DNA from: DATBSK01 sp964501785
GTDB lineage: Bacteria; Actinomycetota; Acidimicrobiia; IMCC26256; PALSA-555
Direction of reading: 5' to 3'
DNA length: 64,000 nt
Assembly: GCA_964501785.1 (NCBI GenBank)
Contig: CAZCUD010000001.1
Span: 248,001 to 312,000, forward strand
The notes beneath the pieces were generated by a model. That model searched no databases. It worked only from the letters and a program-made list of their open reading frames with translations, and was not told the DNA's origin. Positions 57,200-64,000 of the stretch are shown here, piece by piece. Every line of letters starts with the position of its first letter. The first letter of the stretch is position 1. The position numbers and the translations under genes were made by a program.

Positions 57200-57940
57200 T
57201 CAAGGAGTCGGCGTGGAGACCGCGGCGACGAGGGCGTCCTCGACGGGCCAGCTCGCGACCAGGTGCGCGTTGCCCTCGACCTGCATGTCGTAGAGCCACC
57301 AGTACAGGTAGATCCCGCACGTCACGATGGTCACGATGATGCGCGCCGGGTAGCTGTGCTTGCCCTTGACGCGCGACGGGTCGGGCCGCGGCAGCGTGAG
57401 GCCGAGTCGCTCGTAGATGTCGGCGAGGTCGTCCTCGAGCGCGCCCTCGGCGCGGTCGTGGGTGTCCAGGTCCTGGTCGATGAACACGAAGCCGACGATC
57501 TGCGCGATGCCCGACGCGAACAGCGAGATGATCACCCAGATCGCGGGGTCGCGGAACTCGAACGTCTGGCGCCGCATGACCTCGAGGTTCGCGGCGGTGC
57601 GCTCGAACGCCGGCCGCAGCTCTTCGGCGATCCCCTGCTCGGACGCACGCTCCCAGGCGAAGCGGTTCGCCGCCTCCATCAGGTCGTAGCGGCGCTGCAG
57701 GTGGTCACGGTCGCGACGCATCAGCTGGTAGAAGAGGTAGAGGCCGAAGATCCCGCACGTGATGACCGTGAGGAACACGTTGAGGCCCGGCCCCTCGAAG
57801 ATGTAGTCGCTCTCCCAGCGACGTGACGCGGCCCAGCGCACTCGCTCGGCGGCCGTCGTCGGCGGCGCCTGCCAGGGCGTGCCCGGCGGCGGGGGAGGTG
57901 CCCCACCGGAGGGCGGCGGCGGCGGAGGGTCCATCGTCAC
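57200..57940 (-). CDS. DUF4234-like membrane protein with proline-rich N-terminus
   Basis: A 246-residue membrane protein. Residues 5-28 are nearly all Pro/Gly; then hydrophobic pairs at about 55-75, 135-155 and 198-215. The blocks LTVITCGIFGLYLFYQLMRRD and IIVTIVTCGIYLYWWLYDMQ are the DUF4234 core, repeated twice. Function unknown. The GTG at 57940 (8 nt after TAGGGT) or the ATG at 57934 is the start. A family C hairpin ends the gene. Confidence 0.75.
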   Translation of the reverse strand: MTMDPPPPPPSGGAPPPPPGTPWQAPPTTAAERVRWAASRRWESDYIFEGPGLNVFLTVITCGIFGLYLFYQLMRRDRDHLQRRYDLMEAANRFAWERASEQGIAEELRPAFERTAANLEVMRRQTFEFRDPAIWVIISLFASGIAQIVGFVFIDQDLDTHDRAEGALEDDLADIYERLGLTLPRPDPSRVKGKHSYPARIIVTIVTCGIYLYWWLYDMQVEGNAHLVASWPVEDALVAAVSTPTP

Positions 57941-58029
57941 GCACCCGAACCCTAGGTGGCCGTATCGTGGTGTCGTCGCGCGCTCGGCGGGGCGAGCGCG
58001 CGCCAGGAGGGGCGAGAAGGGAACTCGAC

Positions 58030-59406
58030 GTGCCGCTCGTGTTGGGTGTCGACTCGTCGGTCGCTTCGACGACCGTCGAGCTGCGTGATGCCGACGACGG
58101 TCGCGTCTACGGCTCCGGACGAGCCGTGCACCCCGACCCGACCAGTCGCGGCGAGCAGGACCCGGCCGTGTGGTGGCAGGCGCTGGTCGAGGCTCGGCAC
58201 GACGCTGGAGGAGCGCTCGGCGTCGCCGGTGTCAGCGCCGCCGCCCAGCAGCCGGGCCTCGTCGCGGTCGACGGCGAGGGCAAGGTGCTGCGGCCCGCGC
58301 TCGTCGGACCTGCGGGGGCCGCGGTCGGCGACGCCCGCCGGCTCGAGGAGGTCATGGGTCCGTCCGAGTGGGTCAGCGCGTGCGGGTCGGTGCCGACCTC
58401 GGCGCTCCCGATCACCAAGCTCGCGTGGATGCAGCGCAAGGAGCCCGAGGCGTTCGCGCGCATGGCGTGGGCGCTCCAGCCGCACGACTGGCTGACCCTC
58501 AGGCTCAGTCGCCAGGTCGTCACCGACCGCGGCGGCGCGTCGGGAACGGGGTACTGGTCGCCGCGCGAGGAGCGGTGGCGCACCGACCTGTTGGAGATCG
58601 TCGACGAGGAGCGCGACTGGGAGCAGTGCCTCCCCGCGGTCCTCGCGCCCAACGAGCCGGCCGGCGACCGCGAGGGCGTCCTGATCGCACCCGGCACCGG
58701 GCATCCGATGGCCGTGGCGCTCGGGCTCGCGCTCGAGCCCGGCGACGTCGTCGTGGACACCGCGGGCGCGGTGTACGCGGTGCGCGAGCGTCCGACCGAG
58801 GACCCGTTGGGCGTGGTGGCCGGGCTCGCCGACGCGACCGGTCGCTACCTCCCGCTCGTCGAGACGATCGACCCCATCCGCGTGGTCGACCACATCGCGG
58901 GGCTGCTCGGCCTCGAGCGCAGCCGGTTCGACCAGCTCGTGTCCAGCGCACCCGCCGGTGCACGGGGGCTGGTCTTCCTCCCGCCCCTCGCCGACGGGCG
59001 GCCCGGCGCACTCGAAGGGCTGCGGGGCGACTCCGACGCCGAGGACGTGGCCCGCGCGACCGTCGAAGGCGTGGCGTGCACCGTGCTCGCCGCGATCGAT
59101 GCGCTCCGCGACGCCGACGTGCCCGTCGGCGGTCAGCTGTACCTGGTGGGGAAGGGGGCGCGGATGCACGCGCTCGCGCAGGTCCTCGCCGACGTCGGCG
59201 AGCGCGTGGTCAGCGTGCCCAAGGGTGAGCGCGCCGCGTCGGGTGCCTGCGTGCAGGCGGCGGCGGCGCTGCACGGCGCCGCGCCCGACGAGGTCGCGCA
59301 GGCCTGGGGGATGCACGATGCTCGCCCGGTCGAGCCCGACCCCCGCGTCGACGGTGGCGAGATCCGCGCCGCGCACCGCGAGGCGCGGCACACCGCGATC
59401 GGTTGA
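58030..59406 (+). CDS. FGGY-type carbohydrate kinase homologue with altered active site
   Basis: A 458-residue FGGY-fold protein like xylulokinase: EQDPAVWWQALVEA, KLAWMQRKEPEAFARM, PHDWLTLRLSRQVVTDRGGASGTGYWSPREERW are conserved. The catalytic parts differ. The substrate block GQMHG is AAQQPG (71-76), LWND is LVGP (91-94), the base in GGGDNAA is His225 in GTGHPMA, and the phosphate loop GTSG is DTAG (243-246). It may be inactive or use another substrate. The GTG 58030 has AAGGGA upstream. No sugar transporter is adjacent. Confidence 0.8.
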   Translation: MPLVLGVDSSVASTTVELRDADDGRVYGSGRAVHPDPTSRGEQDPAVWWQALVEARHDAGGALGVAGVSAAAQQPGLVAVDGEGKVLRPALVGPAGAAVGDARRLEEVMGPSEWVSACGSVPTSALPITKLAWMQRKEPEAFARMAWALQPHDWLTLRLSRQVVTDRGGASGTGYWSPREERWRTDLLEIVDEERDWEQCLPAVLAPNEPAGDREGVLIAPGTGHPMAVALGLALEPGDVVVDTAGAVYAVRERPTEDPLGVVAGLADATGRYLPLVETIDPIRVVDHIAGLLGLERSRFDQLVSSAPAGARGLVFLPPLADGRPGALEGLRGDSDAEDVARATVEGVACTVLAAIDALRDADVPVGGQLYLVGKGARMHALAQVLADVGERVVSVPKGERAASGACVQAAAALHGAAPDEVAQAWGMHDARPVEPDPRVDGGEIRAAHREARHTAIG

Positions 59407-59428
59407 GACGCACCGAGAAGGCGCGGGA

Positions 59429-59938
59429 TCAGGGTGAGGCGGCCTGCTCGCGCTCGCGCCGCCGGGCGTGCCAGTGCAGCCCGCCCTTCATCGCCTCGAG
59501 CAGCTCGTCGTTGTCGCGCGAGATCTTGCGGTGCACCCAGCGCTCGAGCCCGAGGCGGCGCATCCAGGGGTTGAACGTCTCGTAGGTCTCCTCGAAGTGG
59601 ATGCGCGTCGTCCCGTCGCCGAGGTCCTCGAGCCGCGTGATGCCCGTCGCGCGCGACCACAGGGGCTTGCCGATCGCGTCGTAGCGCCACGACTCGTACG
59701 GCTGCACCTGGGTGAGCCACTCCCACGACTGCGCGACGCCGCCCGACAGCAGCAGGCGCGGCACCTTGAAGTGGCAGTGGCGCACCAGGCCCTCGCCGAC
59801 GTCGTCGCCCGGGTGGAGGATGTCGATGCGGGTCACACCGTCGTTCGGCTGGGGGCGGTCGGGACCCCGGTACCAGAACAGGTCCCACACCTCCTCGGGC
59901 GGGGCGGGCAGGACGTAGGAGTGCCGGTGCACCTGCAT
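59429..59938 (-). CDS. SRPBCC domain protein
   Basis: A 169-residue SRPBCC (START/Bet v1-like) protein. MQVHRHSYVLPAPPEEVWDLFW is the first strand and helix, and TRIHFEETYETFNPWMRRLGLERWVHRK the C-terminal strand and helix. The fold binds hydrophobic ligands. It diverges from the ArsR gene, with a perfect 12-bp inverted repeat between, so it may be controlled by that regulator. Ligand unknown. Confidence 0.8.
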   Translation of the reverse strand: MQVHRHSYVLPAPPEEVWDLFWYRGPDRPQPNDGVTRIDILHPGDDVGEGLVRHCHFKVPRLLLSGGVAQSWEWLTQVQPYESWRYDAIGKPLWSRATGITRLEDLGDGTTRIHFEETYETFNPWMRRLGLERWVHRKISRDNDELLEAMKGGLHWHARRREREQAASP

Positions 59939-59973
59939 GGCCGCATCCTGCCCCGCAGGCCGAGCGCGTCGCC

Positions 59974-60003
59974 GCAACACTTCGGACTTGACCGAAGTGT
60001 TGC
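59974..60003. promoter_or_regulatory. ArsR-type operator palindrome
   Basis: GCAACACTTCGG-acttga-CCGAAGTGTTGC has perfect 12-bp arms and a 6-nt spacer. It lies 36 nt from the divergent SRPBCC start and 22 nt before the ArsR start (60025), a position that would let ArsR control both directions. Confidence 0.7.
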
Positions 60004-60024
60004 CAATCGGTAATGCTTCGGGAG

Positions 60025-60435
60025 ATGCCTCAGCGTTCCCCGTCGCTCGACCTCGTCTTCAAGGCGCTCGCCGACCCCACCCGTCGGGCGGTCGTCGAGC
60101 GCCTCGGGCGAGGCCCGGTGGCGACGAGCGAGCTCGCCCGTCCGTTCGCCATGACGCTGCCGTCGTTCACCGAGCACCTCGGCGTGCTCGAGCGCTCGGG
60201 GCTGGTGACTTCGCAGAAGCACGGACGGGTACGCACGTACCGGCTGGCCCCCGACCGGCTCGCCGAGGCGTCCCACTGGCTCGACCGCCAGCGCGAGGTG
60301 TGGGAGCAGCGCCTCGACCAGCTCGACGACTACCTGCAATCGATGGCGGACGATCCCGAGCCGCCGCCGAGCGCCACACGGCGCACCACGAGGCCTCGTT
60401 CGAGGCCCACCCAGAGGAAGGACGACACCCGATGA
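60025..60435 (+). CDS. ArsR family winged-helix regulator
   Basis: A 136-residue regulator. LDLVFKALADPTRRAVVERLGRGPVATSELARPFAMTLPSFTEHLGVLERSGLV is the ArsR winged helix (residues 8-75). No metal-binding Cys-Val-Cys motif is seen, so it belongs to the non-metal branch usually paired with SRPBCC/AHSA1 genes. ATG 60025 is preferred (60013 possible). It overlaps the next SRPBCC gene by 4 nt (ATGA). The palindrome upstream is its likely operator. Confidence 0.9.
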   Translation: MPQRSPSLDLVFKALADPTRRAVVERLGRGPVATSELARPFAMTLPSFTEHLGVLERSGLVTSQKHGRVRTYRLAPDRLAEASHWLDRQREVWEQRLDQLDDYLQSMADDPEPPPSATRRTTRPRSRPTQRKDDTR

Positions 60436-60923
60436 GCCCCGACCCGATCCGCTTCACCCCCGACCCCGACCTCGACCTCGTGCTGGAGCGCGAGGTGGAC
60501 GTGCCGGTCGAGAAGGTGTGGGCCGCGTGGACCCAGCCCGAGCACATCACCAAGTGGTTCACGCCCGCGCCGTGGACGACACCGAAGGCCGAGGTCGACC
60601 TGCGCCCCGGCGGCATCTTCCGCACCGTGATGCGATCCCCCGAGGGCGAGGAGTCGGACAACTCGGGCTGCTACCTCGAGGTCGTCGAGAACGAGCGGCT
60701 GGTCTGGACCGCGGCGCTGGCCCCGGGCTACCGGCCCCAGCCCGGTCCGATGCCGTTCACCGCGGTGATCGCGATGGAGCCGGCGGGCGACGGGCGCACG
60801 AAGTACACCGCGATCGCGATGCACCAGGACGCCGAGGGCGCGAAGCAGCACTCCGACATGGGCTTCCACGACGGCTGGGGCGCCGCCCTCGACCAGCTCG
60901 TCGAGCACGCCAAGACCATGTGA
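60432..60923 (+). CDS. AHSA1/SRPBCC domain protein paired with ArsR
   Basis: A 163-residue AHSA1-type SRPBCC protein: LVLEREVDVPVEKVWAAWTQPEHITKWFTPAPW is the N-terminal signature and GFHDGWGAALDQLVEHAKTM the C-terminal helix. Such proteins, co-transcribed with ArsR, are common in actinobacteria and likely bind small hydrophobic ligands. Its ATG overlaps the ArsR stop. It is followed by palindrome family D and a VOC protein on the other strand. Confidence 0.92.
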   Translation: MSPDPIRFTPDPDLDLVLEREVDVPVEKVWAAWTQPEHITKWFTPAPWTTPKAEVDLRPGGIFRTVMRSPEGEESDNSGCYLEVVENERLVWTAALAPGYRPQPGPMPFTAVIAMEPAGDGRTKYTAIAMHQDAEGAKQHSDMGFHDGWGAALDQLVEHAKTM

Positions 60924-60981
60924 GGCGTTGACGGGCGCCGAGCACCTGGGCGCCGAGCACCTGGGCGCCGCGCGCGCTCAA

Positions 60982-61032
60982 CGTTTTGGCGTCAGCACAC
61001 CGTGCTGAGAGCGGTCTGCTGACGCCAGAACG
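60982..61032. repeat. Palindrome family D, copy 1
   Basis: CGTTTTGGCGTCAGCA and TGCTGACGCCAGAACG pair with one G-T, around a 19-nt centre. A second copy with matching arms is at 61429-61479; the two copies flank the VOC gene. Confidence 0.85.
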
Positions 61033-61044
61033 ATGGGGCGGCGC

Positions 61045-61407
61045 TCACTCGTACCACACGCAGAGGCAGAACTCGTTGCCGCCGGGGTCGAGCATGACCT
61101 GGTAGGCGCCGTCGCCCTCGTCGACGACCCCGCCGACGCGCGTCGCGCCGAGCTCCTCGACCGCGGCGGTGGCCGTGGCGAGGTCGGGGACGTTGACGTC
61201 GAGGTGCAGGCGGTTCTTGCCCACCTTGGGCTCGGGCACGATCTGGAACGCGAGGTGCGGACCGCCCGGCGGCACCGGCTCGAGCGCGATCCAGTCGGCC
61301 TCGCGGCTGCGCACGGTGGTGCCGAGGACCTTCGACCAGAAGGCGACGAGCGGCTCCGGGTCGGTGCAGTCGATCGCCACCACGTCGAGCTCGCCGATCG
61401 CGTCCAT
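61045..61407 (-). CDS. VOC (glyoxalase/dioxygenase superfamily) protein
   Basis: A 120-residue VOC-fold protein: LDVVAIDCTDPEPLVAFWSKVLGT, HLAFQIVPEPKVGKNRLHLDVNV and MLDPGGNEFCLCVW. The His of RLHLDV and the Glu of GNEFCL are in metal-ligand positions, so a glyoxalase-like metal site is possible. Stand-alone members have many roles, including resistance and isomerases. It is flanked by two copies of palindrome family D, 12 and 21 nt from its ends. Substrate unknown. Confidence 0.87.
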   Translation of the reverse strand: MDAIGELDVVAIDCTDPEPLVAFWSKVLGTTVRSREADWIALEPVPPGGPHLAFQIVPEPKVGKNRLHLDVNVPDLATATAAVEELGATRVGGVVDEGDGAYQVMLDPGGNEFCLCVWYE

Positions 61408-61428
61408 CCCGGACTGACGCTACCCAAC

Positions 61429-61479
61429 CGTTTCGGCGTCAGGAGACCCGCCTGAGGCGGGCGTGCTGACGCCAGAACG
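61429..61479. repeat. Palindrome family D, copy 2
   Basis: CGTTTCGGCGTCAG pairs with CTGACGCCAGAACG (two mismatches), with a CCCGCCTGAGGCGGG inner hairpin. Its outer arms match copy 1 at 60982. Confidence 0.85.
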
Positions 61480-61502
61480 ATCGGGGGGCGACGCCGGAAC
61501 GG

Positions 61503-62474
61503 TCAGGGGGCGAGCGAGTGGAGGAGGCGGCGGAGGTCGCGGCGCGCCTCGCGCTGGGCCTTCGGGAGGCCGCGGTCGCCCTCGGGCAGCTCGAGCGCGT
61601 AGATGGCGCGAGTTCGGTCGATGCCGCCGGCGTGGATCTCGACCGTCGTGGTGCCCTGGTCGGTGACGAGGGCCTCGCCGTACTCGGCGTCGCCGAGCAG
61701 CCCGATGCGCTTGGCTTCGCGCAGGAACCGCTGGAGCCGGCGCTCGGTCCACTGCTCGGTGGTGCCGTCGCCGTACACGACCCGGCCGTCGCCGTAGACG
61801 ACGACGTCGACGGCGTCCGGGTACTCGGCACCCCAGCCGTTCTGCGACGTCTCGGCGCGGAACACGATCTCGTCGGCGCCGGTCGGGTGCTCGATCGTCT
61901 CCCACCGCGCGTAGGTGTCGGGGTCGGAGGCGTCGAGCACGAAGCTCCCGAGGCGCGCGCGAGCCTCGATCTGCTCCTCGCTCAGCGGATGCTCACCGGA
62001 GCTGTAACCCGCGCCGGAGAACACGAGCGCGTAGATGGACTGCTTGCGGTGCCGCTCGCCGTCGCGCACCTCGATCGTGGTGGTCGCCTGGTCGGTGATG
62101 TCGGCGTCGCCGTAGTCGAACCGACGCAACGCGCCGGCCCGGCGCGCGTCGTCGAGCAGCGCCCGCACGGCGGCCGCGGAGATCGTGAGCTCCACGCTCC
62201 CGGCGCCGTCGGCGACCCGCTCGATGACCACGCGACCGTCCTCGTGCACGGTCACCTCGGGTCCGGGGGACGTGAACGCGCCGGGCCCCGTCTCGATGTG
62301 CAGGACGACGCCAGGGGGCGAGCTCGCATCGATCGGCACCGCGTCCTCTACGCCCACGCGCGGCGCCGCGCCGGCCTCGGCGCCGAGCGGGGTGGGCGCG
62401 GCGCCGGCCGGGCCCGCCACCAGGATCGTCGCCGCGGCGAGGAGCGCGGCCAGGGTGCGCACGAGGATCGTCAC
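61503..62474 (-). CDS. Exported protein with internal duplication
   Basis: A 323-residue protein with a signal (1-25, ending AGPAGA). The mature part has two similar units of about 110 residues. Unit 1 has VTVHEDGRVVIERV, FDYGDADITDQATTTIEVRDGERHRKQSIYAL; unit 2 has VVVYGDGRVVYGDG, EYGEALVTDQGTTTVEIHAGGIDRTRAIYAL. Each looks like a small beta-rich domain with a helix (VRALLDDARR, LQRFLREAKR). No family is recognised. The GTG start has no ribosome site or clear -10 box. Function unknown. Confidence 0.75.
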   Translation of the reverse strand: MTILVRTLAALLAAATILVAGPAGAAPTPLGAEAGAAPRVGVEDAVPIDASSPPGVVLHIETGPGAFTSPGPEVTVHEDGRVVIERVADGAGSVELTISAAAVRALLDDARRAGALRRFDYGDADITDQATTTIEVRDGERHRKQSIYALVFSGAGYSSGEHPLSEEQIEARARLGSFVLDASDPDTYARWETIEHPTGADEIVFRAETSQNGWGAEYPDAVDVVVYGDGRVVYGDGTTEQWTERRLQRFLREAKRIGLLGDAEYGEALVTDQGTTTVEIHAGGIDRTRAIYALELPEGDRGLPKAQREARRDLRRLLHSLAP

Positions 62475-62524
62475 GACGGCTCCGACGAACCGGACTGGCC
62501 GCCGGTTCCCGGGACCCCAGTCGG

Positions 62525-62530
62525 TACCGT
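62525..62530 (+). promoter_or_regulatory. Leaderless -10 box of cystathionine beta-synthase
   Basis: TACCGT ends 6 nt before the ATG at 62537; no room for a riboswitch between them. Confidence 0.55.
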
Positions 62531-62536
62531 GGGGCG

Positions 62537-63952
62537 ATGGATGGCGAGCCCCGCATCGCCGACTCCCTGCTCGACCTCGTCGGCGACACGCCGCTCGTGC
62601 GCCTGGGCCGGGTCGGCGCCCACCTGGCGTGCGACGTCGTGGCCAAGGTCGAGCTGTTCAACCCCGGTGGGAGCGTGAAGGACCGCCCGGCGATCGCGAT
62701 GATCGACGAGGCCGAGCGCCAGGGGCTCCTTCGCCCGGGCGGGACGATCGTCGAGCCGACCTCGGGGAACACGGGGGTCGGTCTGGCGATCGTCGCGGCC
62801 CAGCGCGGCTACCGCTGCATCTTCGTCATGTCCGACAAGATGTCGGACGAGAAGGTCGCGCTGCTGCGCGCGTACGGTGCCGAGGTCGTGGTGTGCCCGA
62901 CCGCGGTCCCGCCCGAGCACCCCGACTCCTACTACTCGGTCGCCGACCGGCTCACGAACGAGACGCCGGGCGCGTATCGGCCGAACCAGTACTACAACCA
63001 GGCCAACCCTGCGGAGCACGAGCGCTCGACCGGTCCCGAGATCTGGGAGCAGACCGCGGGGCGCATCACGCACTTCGTCGCGGGCATCGGCACCGGCGGC
63101 ACCATCACCGGCGTCGGTCGCCACCTCAAGGCGCAGAACCCGGCGGTGCAGATCGTCGGCGCCGACCCGGAGGGCTCCGTCTACTCGGGCGGCACCGGGC
63201 GTCCGTACCTCGTCGAGGGCGTCGGCGAGGACTTCTGGCCGCCGACCTACGACCCGTCCGTCGTCGACCGCACGATCATGGTGAGCGACGCCGAGTCGTT
63301 CGCGGCCGCGCGACGCGTCACCCACGAGGAAGGGCTGCTGATCGGCGGCTCGGGTGGCACCGCGGTGCACGCGGCGCTCGTGCTCGGCGAGGAGCTCGGG
63401 CCCGACGACCTCGTCGTCGTGCTCCTGCCCGACTCGGGGCGTGGGTACCTCTCGAAGATCTTCGACGACGAGTGGATGACGCGCTTCGGGTTCCTGCGAG
63501 CCGAAGGTCCGTGCGTCGGCGACGTGCTGCTCGCGAAGCACGACGCCGCGGGTGAGCGCTCGATCCCCGAGCTGGTGCTCGTCACCCCCGACGACCCCGT
63601 GCGCCGCGGGTTCGCGCTGATGCGCGACCTGGGCGTCTCGCAGGTGATCGTGAGCGTCACGACCGAGCTGCCGCTCGCGGCGAAGGAGGTGAGCGGGACG
63701 CTGAGCGAGCTCGCGCTGATGGACAAGGCGTTCCGCGACCCGGCCGTGCTCGATCGTCCGATCCGAGAGGTGATGGAGCCGGCGATGCCGATGGTCGGCG
63801 TCGGGGAGACCGTCACCACCGTCGTCGAGATGCTCGACACCGCGCCGTCGGTGCTCGTCCTCGACGGGGGCCACCCGATCGGGGTGCTCACCCGCCAGGA
63901 CGTGCTGTCCTTCCTCGCCGCCCGGTCTCCCGAGGAGCTGACCCCCGGATGA
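62537..63952 (+). CDS. Cystathionine beta-synthase (PLP enzyme with CBS domains)
   Basis: A 471-residue PLP enzyme: NPGGSVKDRPA with the cofactor Lys48, PTSGNTGVG (75-83) as the phosphate loop, and FVAGIGTGGTITGVGRHLK. The C-terminal part from about 345 has two CBS domains (ELVLVTPDDPVRRGFALMRDLGVSQV, GHPIGVLTRQDVLSFL) that may bind adenosyl compounds. It condenses serine and homocysteine to cystathionine, in reverse transsulfuration. A leaderless TACCGT box is upstream; a family A palindrome begins 28 nt after the stop. Confidence 0.93.
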   Translation: MDGEPRIADSLLDLVGDTPLVRLGRVGAHLACDVVAKVELFNPGGSVKDRPAIAMIDEAERQGLLRPGGTIVEPTSGNTGVGLAIVAAQRGYRCIFVMSDKMSDEKVALLRAYGAEVVVCPTAVPPEHPDSYYSVADRLTNETPGAYRPNQYYNQANPAEHERSTGPEIWEQTAGRITHFVAGIGTGGTITGVGRHLKAQNPAVQIVGADPEGSVYSGGTGRPYLVEGVGEDFWPPTYDPSVVDRTIMVSDAESFAAARRVTHEEGLLIGGSGGTAVHAALVLGEELGPDDLVVVLLPDSGRGYLSKIFDDEWMTRFGFLRAEGPCVGDVLLAKHDAAGERSIPELVLVTPDDPVRRGFALMRDLGVSQVIVSVTTELPLAAKEVSGTLSELALMDKAFRDPAVLDRPIREVMEPAMPMVGVGETVTTVVEMLDTAPSVLVLDGGHPIGVLTRQDVLSFLAARSPEELTPG

Positions 63953-63979
63953 CCGCGACCTGCATCCACGACCTCGCTG

Positions 63980-64000
63980 CGTTGGAAGGCTCAGCGACAA
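63980..64000. repeat. Palindrome family A, copy 5 (cut by window end)
   Basis: CGTTGGAAGGCTCAGCGACAA matches the left arm of the other family A copies (one base different in the first nine). The right arm is beyond the window. Confidence 0.75.

Noticed and set aside
62475..62536. Riboswitch before cystathionine beta-synthase
   Set aside because: The gap is 62 nt and the -10 box lies 6 nt before the ATG, leaving no leader RNA.

Overview
The window is very GC-rich, with many GTG starts, 4-nt GTGA/ATGA gene overlaps, mycothiol-dependent-type isomerase homologues, F420/LLM-type oxidoreductases, L,D-transpeptidase and LytR-CpsA-Psr cell-wall genes, and WxxxG-free secreted proteins with Sec signals. 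Together these suggest a high-GC actinobacterium. The gene mix (paired amidohydrolases starting SVDDHxVEPPD, class III CoA-transferases, thiolase-like proteins, NIPSNAP-like proteins, P450) fits an environmental member of Acidimicrobiia; that assignment is inference. I see no tRNA, rRNA, CRISPR array, phage or transposase gene.

Layout. 1-1.8 kb: an FtsX-type ABC permease (cut by the window edge) diverges from a vapBC-like toxin-antitoxin pair. 1.8-6 kb: a minus-strand run of amidase, TerB/Coq4-like protein, TfoX-domain protein and amidohydrolase. 6-9.1 kb: a plus-strand group of SDR/DUF2867 protein, fasciclin and a B12-binding regulator that carries the photoreceptor W-x9-EH signature. 9.1-19.9 kb: glycosidase, tandem DapB-like oxidoreductases, secreted proteins, an MFS exporter, a thiolase-like enzyme and a second TerB/Coq4-like protein. 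20-25.6 kb: small proteins, then gluconokinase, glucose dehydrogenase and a GH15 hydrolase, which together would take a glucoside to 6-phosphogluconate. 25.6-31 kb: LCP cell-wall ligase, lipase, dienelactone hydrolase, membrane proteins. 31-46.6 kb: a catabolic district with LLM oxidoreductase, acyl-CoA ligase plus two CoA-transferases in one overlapping operon, amidohydrolase plus TetR, a substrate-binding-like protein, P450, hydrolase and aldehyde dehydrogenase. 46.6-64 kb: hydrolase, DedA, LysM protein, arylsulfotransferase-like protein, aldehyde dehydrogenase, exonuclease VII (xseAB), L,D-transpeptidase, a degenerate FGGY kinase, an ArsR/SRPBCC module, a VOC protein and a cystathionine beta-synthase.

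The most unusual things are: (1) several families of intergenic near-perfect palindromes (39-92 bp), one of which (45 bp) occurs at least five times; (2) three small secreted paralogues that all end exactly in a sortase-like FTG with no membrane tail; (3) a class C beta-lactamase-fold protein and an FGGY kinase whose catalytic motifs are all replaced; (4) a light-sensor-like B12 regulator next to fasciclin and SDR genes, with an 11-bp AT-rich promoter motif shared with the permease promoter; (5) two TerB-plus-Coq4-like fusions; and (6) at least eleven TANNNT boxes placed 6-7 nt before a start codon, indicating many leaderless mRNAs.
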